Source of the DNA: Paenibacillus_AA sp045062745
GTDB taxonomy: Bacteria > Bacillota > Bacilli > Paenibacillales > NBRC-103111
NCBI RefSeq assembly: GCF_045062745.1
Contig: NZ_JBJGED010000038.1
Location: 1-64,000 of the forward strand
Length of the DNA stretch: 64,000 nt
Direction of reading: 5' to 3'
This document shows, piece by piece, positions 16,517 through 23,355 of the stretch. Positions within the stretch are counted from its first letter, which is position 1; every line of letters starts with the position of its first letter. Under the pieces are notes generated by a model. It made no database searches. It worked only from the letters and a program-made list of their open reading frames with translations, and was not told the DNA's origin. Made by a program: the position numbers and the translations under genes.

Positions 16517-17383
16517 ATGATCCGAACCCGAGGAGAAACCGTATTCGGGTACTTCAATGTATTGATCTTGGCGCTCGTATCGCTATCCATGCTGTTCCCT
16601 TTCCTGCATATCGCCGCCAAGTCGCTCAGCAGCGAGGGGCATGTGCTGGCGAAGGACATCCTGCTGTGGCCCCGGGGCTTCACGACCATCTCCTTCGAGT
16701 ACGTGTTGTCCAACAAGCAGTTCTACTATTCCTTCCTGAACTCCGTCTTCATCACGGTTGTAGGCACGATCATCAGCATGGCGCTGACGATACTGGCCGC
16801 GTATCCGCTGTCGAGACGCAACTTGCCCTACACGCGCCTGCTCATGCTGCTGTTTGTCATCACGATGTTTTTCAGCGGCGGACTCATCCCGACTTACTTG
16901 GTCGTCAAGCAGGTGGGTATATTGAATACGCTATGGGCGCTCATCCTGCCGGGCGCGCTGGCGCCATTCAACCTGATCCTGATCCGCAACTTCTTCACGG
17001 GTGTCCCGGACGCGCTGGAGGAATCGGCTCGGATCGACGGTGCGTCGAACATCCGCATCTTGGCCTCGGTCTACTTGCCGCTGTCCGTTCCGGCTCTGGC
17101 TACCGTCGGGATGTTCTATGCGGTCGGCTACTGGAACGCCTTTTTCCAAGCGATGATGTACATCACCGAGCGGCGCCTCATGCCTCTGCAGATGTTCCTG
17201 CTCCAGCTCGTGACGGACGAGAAGTCGTCCGAGCTCGTCGTACCGGATGTGTTCCGCGAAGTCACTCCCGAGACCGTACGTGCCGCGGCCATCCTCTGTG
17301 CGGTCGTCCCGATCTTGTTCGTCTATCCGTTCATCCAGCGGTATTTTGTCAAAGGCGTTATGCTTGGCGCGGTCAAAGGGTGA
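16517..17383 (+). CDS. CUT1 sugar ABC importer permease (YtcP type, second subunit)
   Basis: About 288 residues, six predicted spans, with an EAA loop (LEESARIDGASNIRILASVYLPL) that contacts the ATPase and the usual C-terminus FIQRYFVKGVMLGAVKG of this branch. AAGGCGG lies eight bases before ATG 16517; the GTG at 16508 overlaps that site. It follows the first permease by about 30 bases and precedes the binding protein, so the three are one operon. Confidence 0.93.
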   Translation: MIRTRGETVFGYFNVLILALVSLSMLFPFLHIAAKSLSSEGHVLAKDILLWPRGFTTISFEYVLSNKQFYYSFLNSVFITVVGTIISMALTILAAYPLSRRNLPYTRLLMLLFVITMFFSGGLIPTYLVVKQVGILNTLWALILPGALAPFNLILIRNFFTGVPDALEESARIDGASNIRILASVYLPLSVPALATVGMFYAVGYWNAFFQAMMYITERRLMPLQMFLLQLVTDEKSSELVVPDVFREVTPETVRAAAILCAVVPILFVYPFIQRYFVKGVMLGAVKG

Positions 17384-17442
17384 TGGCAGCCCCGGCCCGT
17401 CTAAACATATGAAGGTTCAAACCAAATAGGGAGGTTCATGGG

Positions 17443-18966
17443 ATGAAAATGAAGCAAACGGCAGGCATAGGGCTGGTCGCGGTCATGCTGGCGGGCCTCG
17501 TATCGGGCTGCGGCAGCGGCAACGACCCGGCACCGGCGAGTCCGGGAACGGGAGCGGGTACGGGCACGGGCGCTTCCGGCGCGAGCGCGATCAAGAACAA
17601 GGACGTACGCGTGATGCGAACGTATCATGCGGGGATGGAGCAGTTCAAGGGGAGCGACAACTATAACGACAACCGGCTGGTCAATTATTTGAAGGAGAAG
17701 TCCGGCTTCAACGTGAAGTACGAATCACTGCCGAAGGACAACGCCAATCAGAAGGTCTCGATTATTCTCGCTTCCGGGGACGTGCCGGATCTGCTCTTCG
17801 TGCCGGGCAAGTCGGATTATTTCAAGCTGGCGCAGCAAGGCGCCTTCGAGCCGCTCGACGACCTGATCAAGCAATACATCCCGAACTTGAACTCTTTTAT
17901 TTCCAAGGAAATCATGGACGCTTCCAAATATGACGGTAAAACGTACGCGGTTCCGGTCCGGGTCGCGCAGAAGGTGGGTGCTGGCATTCTAACCCGCTCG
18001 GATATGATGAAGGAGCTCGGGCTGAAGGATCCGGCGACGGTGGATGAGCTGTACACGACGCTGAAGACGATCAAGGAGAAGAAGAATATCGCACCTCTGA
18101 CCGGCACGGGCGGCAACCCGGGTTCGTTCATGGGTTCGTTCCTGCCGTATGCTTCGGCCTATGGAGTCGGCACATCTACGGTCGTGAAGAACGGCAAGCT
18201 CGAGTTCTCCTGGGTGCAGCCGGAGTACAAGGACTTCCTGACCACGATGAAGAAGTGGTACGCCGAAGGGCTGATCGATCAGGAATTCGCGATCAACAAG
18301 GACGTCAAGGACAAAATGATCAACGGAACCGCAGCCTTTTCCACCACGTATTGGGGAGACGCGCTAACGATCGACACCGCCATGAAGGACAAGAAAAACG
18401 GCGGCACGCTGCAATACATCGCCCCGGTTACGGGCAAGGACGGCAAGTCGGGCTTTCCGGAGGAAGGCTTCCCGGGCGCTTACGTCGTCATTCCGAAGCA
18501 AGCGAAGAACAAGGAAGGCGCCGCGGCGTTCCTCAACTTCGTCATCAGCAAGGAAATCGATGAGTTCCTCACCTACGGAGTCGAGGGCATCGATCACAAG
18601 GTGGAGAACGGCAAGAAAGTCATGACGCCGGAGCAGAGCAACAATATTCCGTGGCGGACGCTGTACTTCTTCGGCGATTCCGATCCGAGCTTCTTCACGC
18701 GGCTGGAGCTGAAGGGCTTCCTGCCGTACTACGAGCCGCTGCTGAAGTTCAAGCAGATTCGGGAAGAAACGGCGTATGCCCCGTCGATCGAAGCGTACGA
18801 TACGAAATACTCGGAGCTGCGCAACTTCGCGGAGGAGAACGCGCTCAAGTTCATTATGAACAAGCGCGACCTGGGCGAGTTCGACAAGTTCGGGCAGGAG
18901 TTTAATGCGAAGGGCGGCAAGGCGGCGATTGACGCGATGAACGACTGGTATACGAAGAAAAAATAG
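17443..18966 (+). CDS. CUT1 substrate-binding lipoprotein
   Basis: A 507-residue exported lipoprotein: signal peptide MKMKQTAGIGLVAVMLAG with lipobox LVSGC (Cys about residue 24), a Gly/Ser/Ala-rich tether, then a family-1 substrate-binding domain (KEKSGFNVKYESLP, VPDLLFVPGKSDYFKLAQQGAFEPLDDLI, GFPGAYVVIPKQAKNKEGAAAFLNF). It would catch an oligosaccharide at the cell surface and hand it to the two permeases just upstream. The SD is AGGGAGG before ATG 17443. The nature of the sugar is unknown; a sulfatase next door hints at a sulfated glycan. Confidence 0.93.
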   Translation: MKMKQTAGIGLVAVMLAGLVSGCGSGNDPAPASPGTGAGTGTGASGASAIKNKDVRVMRTYHAGMEQFKGSDNYNDNRLVNYLKEKSGFNVKYESLPKDNANQKVSIILASGDVPDLLFVPGKSDYFKLAQQGAFEPLDDLIKQYIPNLNSFISKEIMDASKYDGKTYAVPVRVAQKVGAGILTRSDMMKELGLKDPATVDELYTTLKTIKEKKNIAPLTGTGGNPGSFMGSFLPYASAYGVGTSTVVKNGKLEFSWVQPEYKDFLTTMKKWYAEGLIDQEFAINKDVKDKMINGTAAFSTTYWGDALTIDTAMKDKKNGGTLQYIAPVTGKDGKSGFPEEGFPGAYVVIPKQAKNKEGAAAFLNFVISKEIDEFLTYGVEGIDHKVENGKKVMTPEQSNNIPWRTLYFFGDSDPSFFTRLELKGFLPYYEPLLKFKQIREETAYAPSIEAYDTKYSELRNFAEENALKFIMNKRDLGEFDKFGQEFNAKGGKAAIDAMNDWYTKKK

Positions 18967-18974
18967 GCGGAGCT

Positions 18975-18986
18975 TAGAATCGTTCA
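18975..18986 (+). promoter_or_regulatory. TAGAATCGTTCA box before the LamG gene
   Basis: Identical to the box at 11757-11768 and followed at a distance by ACGACGCTC, close to the ACAACGCTC found at the other promoter. A TACACT -10-like hexamer lies near 19030. It suggests that the LamG gene is a second target of the YesN-like regulator. Confidence 0.45.
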
Positions 18987-19060
18987 AAAAAACGATGATT
19001 TGGCAATAGGCACGACGCTCCGGTTTCATTACACTTGACCCATCAAAGGAGGGATCGTGC

Positions 19061-19801
19061 TTGTATATGGACAGTAAGCTTGTCGTCAGACATCCGGCGC
19101 TGCTCACATTCTGGGATTTTCAGGGGGAGGACGATCTCTCGGCTCAGGGACCGCACCCTTATAAGTTGGAGGAGATGGCTGGAGTGATGGCCCGTCCTTC
19201 CGACGGCGTGTTCGGCCCAAGATCGCTCGACTTCGAGCTGGGGCAGTGGCTGCGCATCCCGCGGGCCGACTGCCCGGCGCTGAATTTTCACGGCTATGGC
19301 GTGAAGCTGTCGATCGTGGCCTGGATCAAGCGGAAGCGCTGCGAATCCGGCCATTGCCAAGCGGTCGCCGGGATGTGGAACGAGACGGAACGGCTGCGCC
19401 AATATTGTATGTTCCTGAACTTGCGCATCTGGGACAGTGCCGAGCAAGTGTGCGGCCACGTATCAAGCTCCGGAGGCCCGACGCCCGGGTTCCAATACTG
19501 CATGACGACCGCGATCGGGTCCACTCCGGTCCGGTACGGCGAATGGGTGCAGGTCGCCTTCACCTACGACGGCAACTTCTCGCGCGTATACCTCGACGGG
19601 AAGCTAGATGCCCGGCTGGCGTTCAACCCGTTTCCCTACTTCCATGGGTTGTTCGACGGCGGGGAGCACGGGTCGGACTTTACCGTTGGCGGCGTGGACC
19701 GGAGCGGGGAGATGGGCAATTTCTTCTACGGCTCGTTGGGGGGGCTTGCGGTGTACGGCGCGGCGCTTGGCGAAGAGGAGCTGTCCGAACTGGTGCCTTA
19801 G
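19061..19801 (+). CDS. LamG-like (concanavalin A-type) domain protein without signal peptide
   Basis: A 246-residue protein made of one LamG/laminin_G_3 jellyroll. Typical pieces are KLSIVAWIKRKR, GEWVQVAFTYDGNFSRVYLDGKL and GSLGGLAVYGAALGEEELSEL. Such domains usually bind glycans on secreted proteins. Here no signal peptide or membrane span is seen, so the product appears to be cytoplasmic, which is odd for this fold. The start is TTG 19061, seven bases after AAGGAGGG. It is the last plus-strand gene of the YesM/YesN locus and is convergent with a sulfatase that also lacks a signal peptide. Confidence 0.8.
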   Translation: MYMDSKLVVRHPALLTFWDFQGEDDLSAQGPHPYKLEEMAGVMARPSDGVFGPRSLDFELGQWLRIPRADCPALNFHGYGVKLSIVAWIKRKRCESGHCQAVAGMWNETERLRQYCMFLNLRIWDSAEQVCGHVSSSGGPTPGFQYCMTTAIGSTPVRYGEWVQVAFTYDGNFSRVYLDGKLDARLAFNPFPYFHGLFDGGEHGSDFTVGGVDRSGEMGNFFYGSLGGLAVYGAALGEEELSELVP

Positions 19802-19842
19802 CGGCATAGGTGTATTAGTCAAGCAGCCCGAATCGATTGGGA

Positions 19843-19973
19843 GAGGGAAAACCTCCCTCTTTCCGAGGCGAAAACGGTGAATAATCCGCCATACAGGGGA
19901 AAACCTCCCTCATTTTCAGCGGAATCGGCTACTTTCGGCCGATTCGTGTGCGAAGTGAGGGAGGTTTTCCCTT
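19843..19973. repeat. Intergenic repeat family B, copy 2
   Basis: GAGGGAAAACCTCCCTC (19843-19859), GGGGAAAACCTCCCTC (19896-19911) and GAGGGAGGTTTTCCCTT (19957-19973): two units in one orientation and one in the other. They match the units at 9326-9342. They lie between two convergent genes, where they might act as terminators. At 20023-20050 a 14-bp pyrimidine unit CTCTCCCGTCTCCC occurs twice in exact tandem. Confidence 0.65.
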
Positions 19974-20084
19974 TCATATATTTAGTTGCCCCTCAAATCC
20001 GAAAATATGGAGGAGAAATTCCCTCTCCCGTCTCCCCTCTCCCGTCTCCCCCTTCGTTACCGCCGCTTCCATACACGGTACGGA

Positions 20085-21554
20085 TCACTCAAACTCCCGC
20101 GGATGCCGCCGCTTCAGCTCCGGTACGGCGTGGCCTCGACCGGATTCCTCCAGCCGAACGGCATAGTTGCGCAGGAAGCCCTTCGCATGGTACGGCCCGC
20201 CCTCGCGGATGACCGTCCATAGCGGATCGGTATCGAACGGCATGCTGTGCATCATCTCGTCATGCCATTCGTTCAAGTAGTACACCGCCTCCCGGCACAA
20301 GTCCCGGCGCGTCTCAGCCAGATTGACCTGCTCGTGCGGGTCGTTCTTCAGGTCGAAGAGCATCTCCGTCGGGAACAGGTGGAACCCATCATGATACGTA
20401 CGGATGTACAAGTAGTCTTGGAACCGCACGCTGCGCTGGCAGACGTGGGCGCATTGGGACACGACGAGATAATCCCGGCCGCAGTCGGCCTCTTCGCGGA
20501 GGACCGGCGCGTAGCTGCGTCCGTCCCAGCTGGCCGGAGCTTTCACCCCTAGCATCTCGGTCAGGGTCGGATTCAAGTCCAAGTGATAGTGAAGTCCATG
20601 ATCGACGGCGCCTTGGCGCGCGCCCGGCCAGCGGATGATCATCGGGATGCGGCATGTGCATTGGTCCGCGGTCCCGTGCTCCCCGTAGATGCCCAGCTCG
20701 CCCAGATTCTCGCCATGGTCCGCGCTGATGATGACGACGAGGTCGTCCATGACGCCTTTCGCCCGCAGGGCGTCGATTACGTGTCCGATATGCTCGTCCA
20801 TATAGCGCACGCCCATGTCGTACCCGTCGATCGCTTGCTTCAGCTGCTCACGATTCAGGAGTTCGCCGGGATAGCGAGGGTACTCGACATTTTTCCAAAT
20901 GTTGCGGTTGGAGTACATCCACATGTCGCGCGCGCCGTGCGGACCTACGGATTGCTGGTGCCGCTCGAACACTTCGTCCGTGAGCCACTCAGGCAAGGGA
21001 TCGTTCTCGAACGGATTCGCGTAATCGAGTGGCACGCGATACGGGGTGTGCGGGTCCCAATAGTTGACGTAGAGGAACCAGTTGTCGTCATGGGCATTCT
21101 GGTCGATCCAGCGGAGCACCGTAGGGGTGACTTCCTCGGCGGACTCGATGCCGCTCTTGCCGGTGTTGTGAATCTCATGGTACCCGGCGTAGAACGTCCA
21201 GGCGGAATGCCGTTCGCCGAACGGGCTGATCAGGCTCGTGCGGAAGCCGTTATTCTTCAGCACCGCGGCGAGGTTGTCGGTCGCACAGCGATCCTTGAAC
21301 TGGCGGTCGATGCCTTCGTGCCGAACGTCGGCTGCGGTGCCTCCATGGCCTACTACGCCGTTGTGAATACCGAACTTGCCGGTCGTCAGCGCCGTGCGGG
21401 AAGGGAAGCAGGGGGCGTCCGACGTGTAGTAGTTCGTGAACAGGACGCTTTCCTTCGCGATCGCGTCAATGTTCGGCGACGTATTGCGGTGATACCCGTA
21501 GCAGCCCAAGTGGTCGGGCCGGGTCGAGTCCAGATCCAGATACAAAATTCGCAT
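20085..21554 (-). CDS. Sulfatase (Cys-type, formylglycine-dependent)
   Basis: A 489-residue arylsulfatase-superfamily enzyme. The active-site motif is CFPSR with Cys49, which a maturase oxidises to formylglycine; calcium ligands come from DLDSTRPDH at the start and from SADHGENLGELG near residue 275. It removes sulfate esters, most likely from imported sulfated sugars, because no signal peptide is present. The SD AAGGAGTGG lies before the ATG at 21554. It follows the AraC regulator by 52 bases in the same direction, so the two may be co-transcribed. No formylglycine-generating enzyme or anaerobic sulfatase maturase gene lies in the window. Confidence 0.93.
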   Translation of the reverse strand: MRILYLDLDSTRPDHLGCYGYHRNTSPNIDAIAKESVLFTNYYTSDAPCFPSRTALTTGKFGIHNGVVGHGGTAADVRHEGIDRQFKDRCATDNLAAVLKNNGFRTSLISPFGERHSAWTFYAGYHEIHNTGKSGIESAEEVTPTVLRWIDQNAHDDNWFLYVNYWDPHTPYRVPLDYANPFENDPLPEWLTDEVFERHQQSVGPHGARDMWMYSNRNIWKNVEYPRYPGELLNREQLKQAIDGYDMGVRYMDEHIGHVIDALRAKGVMDDLVVIISADHGENLGELGIYGEHGTADQCTCRIPMIIRWPGARQGAVDHGLHYHLDLNPTLTEMLGVKAPASWDGRSYAPVLREEADCGRDYLVVSQCAHVCQRSVRFQDYLYIRTYHDGFHLFPTEMLFDLKNDPHEQVNLAETRRDLCREAVYYLNEWHDEMMHSMPFDTDPLWTVIREGGPYHAKGFLRNYAVRLEESGRGHAVPELKRRHPREFE

Positions 21555-21606
21555 ATGCGGTCCACTCCTTAACCTGACAGTAGAGTATAACGACTAGTAT
21601 AGCCAG

Positions 21607-22479
21607 TTATCTCCCATTGTAAGGGGAGTCGGGGGAATCGGGCATTGTATGAAACACCCCGGTTTTTGTAGAAACGATACGTTTTCGATACTCGCCGGGG
21701 GCGAGCTGATGCTCTTGCAGGAACAAGTGGCTCAAGTGTGAAGCATCGTAAAATCCGCAAGTCCGGGCGATCGACTCCAGCGTAATCTGCGGGTCCTCGA
21801 GCAGCTGCCTCGCCCGGCGCAGCCGAATGCGGCGGAGCATCTCCATCGGGCTGACGCCATACGCGGCCCGGAAGGCGCGTTGAAAGTAAGTCGGGTGCAA
21901 GTGAACGAGCTGGGCGAGCGACTTGTTCGTCAGCTTGTCCCCTATGTGGCGCACCATATGCCTGATGACGCCATGGAACCGGTGGGAAGGGTCCTGCGGT
22001 TCCGTCCGGACGTCGGCTTCTCCGCGCGGCTCACTGTCGATGAGGAGGCTGACGAGCTCCAGCGTGAGCGACATGGCGCGGACGTGGCGCATGACGGTGT
22101 CGGGCTCATGCCATACCGACTCGAGCTGTTGAAACGTGCGGCCATAAGCCGCAGCATCGCGAAGTGTAACCACTCGTCCAAGCGGATAGAGCTGGAAAAA
22201 ATCGAGGTGATGCTGCACCCGGATGTCCAGGTTGACGTACCGGTGCTGTCCGCTCCGGCTCGCCTGAAGGGAGAATGGGATATGCGGCCGATGAATCATC
22301 ACGTCGCCGGTTCGGGCGGCACGGGTCACCTCGCCGACCGTGACGGCCAATTCCCCTTCGACAACATAAGAGAGAGTCGTGAAGGGCTGGGTATAGTCGC
22401 GGATCGTACGAGACTCGTAAGCGAAGGTCTGGACCTGGAATAAGCGGAATTGAAGCTCATCCTGAATGCTGAGTGACAT
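21607..22479 (-). CDS. AraC-family regulator with cupin-like sensor
   Basis: A 290-residue regulator. The N-terminal half is an AraC-binding cupin (TTLSYVVEGELAVTVGEV, then GDVMIHRPHIPFSLQ) and the C-terminal 100 residues hold two helix-turn-helix motifs (KSLAQLVHLHPTYFQRAFRAAYGVSP and LESIARTCGFYDASHLSHLFLQE). AGGGAG lies seven bases before the ATG. It is placed directly upstream of the sulfatase and is its likely activator, responding to an internal sugar. Confidence 0.9.
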   Translation of the reverse strand: MSLSIQDELQFRLFQVQTFAYESRTIRDYTQPFTTLSYVVEGELAVTVGEVTRAARTGDVMIHRPHIPFSLQASRSGQHRYVNLDIRVQHHLDFFQLYPLGRVVTLRDAAAYGRTFQQLESVWHEPDTVMRHVRAMSLTLELVSLLIDSEPRGEADVRTEPQDPSHRFHGVIRHMVRHIGDKLTNKSLAQLVHLHPTYFQRAFRAAYGVSPMEMLRRIRLRRARQLLEDPQITLESIARTCGFYDASHLSHLFLQEHQLAPGEYRKRIVSTKTGVFHTMPDSPDSPYNGR

Positions 22480-22565
22480 GGCGCGGCTCCCTGGGACTGC
22501 GAGAATGGTTACTTTCTATAGTATCACAAGGAGGGCCGATTTCTTACCGGGAGCGCAGGAGGAGC

Positions 22566-22871
22566 TTAAGCGTGAAGGCTAAGCGAGGCCGAAATCCAGT
22601 AATAGTGCATGCCCAGAATGCCGACGTACACGAGGACGGACAACCTGAACAATCCATGGACAAGCATGCCTTTGCCGATTTTGGCCATCAGGAAGAAGAG
22701 GGAAAGCGGGAGGATGATTTTCAGGGCATAAAAGCCTACATACATGTGGTCGTACAGGAAGCTCATGATCGGATTGGCCTCCCCGATCAGGTGGAGCCGC
22801 AGGCCTATGTCGGTCAGGCTGGCGTCGAGGATACTGGCAATTAGGATGAAGGCGATCCAGATTCGGTTCAA
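22566..22871 (-). CDS. DUF5658 small membrane protein
   Basis: About 101 residues with three predicted spans, matching the DUF5658 pattern: DASLTDIGLRLHLIGEANPIMSF links span 1 and span 2, with the NP-M motif. The function of the family is unknown. The frame could begin at GTG 22880, but its ribosome site AAGGAG would then touch the start; TTG 22871 lies eight bases after AAGGAG and is preferred. It stands alone, convergent with nothing, beside the leader of the hydrolase gene. Confidence 0.75.
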   Translation of the reverse strand: MNRIWIAFILIASILDASLTDIGLRLHLIGEANPIMSFLYDHMYVGFYALKIILPLSLFFLMAKIGKGMLVHGLFRLSVLVYVGILGMHYYWISASLSLHA

Positions 22872-23127
22872 AGGAATCACTCCTTGTCGGGGATGGCGGG
22901 ACTATGTGACTAGATCTGAGTATAACCGGGATCCGCGAAAAAAGATGCAATGCAGGTGCATTATACGAACGGGACAGTAGGACGAAAGGCGGTGCAGGGG
23001 GTTGGAGAAGGCCCAATGTGGGGGTTCGCTGGTGATCCAGGCTTTGTCTATTCTTTCAGCCGCCGATCTGGTGAGAAAAACACATAGTACGCTAAGGAAT
23101 GCCATAGTTTCGGGCTTCCAGGACCCG

Positions 23128-23355
23128 TATAATAGGGGCGTAATTCCTATCACAGCATGGCTCGAGTCAGGAGGTGCGAATTAAGAAAAAAGCTTGCCGT
23201 CCTCAACACCGGGACCGTCCCAAAGAATCCAAGTTCCAAATCGGTCGGATGCATGCCAAGATGTAATCATGCGACATTGGATTCTTGTCCCCTAGAGAGT
23301 TGGTTACATCTCGGTGTCTCCGATCACCATCCCCCCAAGGAGCGTGAAGCGGAAA
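23128..23355 (+). promoter_or_regulatory. Promoter and long structured 5' leader of the GH-A hydrolase gene
   Basis: A consensus TATAAT lies at 23128-23133, which predicts a leader of about 215 bases. Within it AAGAATCCAA (23223-23232) and TTGGATTCTT (23277-23286) pair perfectly over 10 bp, extended beyond a bulge by GGGAC/GTCCC. This suggests a folded regulatory leader. It does not match any riboswitch that I recognise. The rest of the 480-base gap (22872-23127) shows only a 14-bp palindrome-like AATGCAGGTGCATT at 22949-22962. Confidence 0.4.

Noticed and set aside
22949..22962. Palindrome AATGCAGGTGCATT in the gap before the hydrolase
   Set aside because: Short, with a mismatched centre and no nearby start codon or promoter that it would control.
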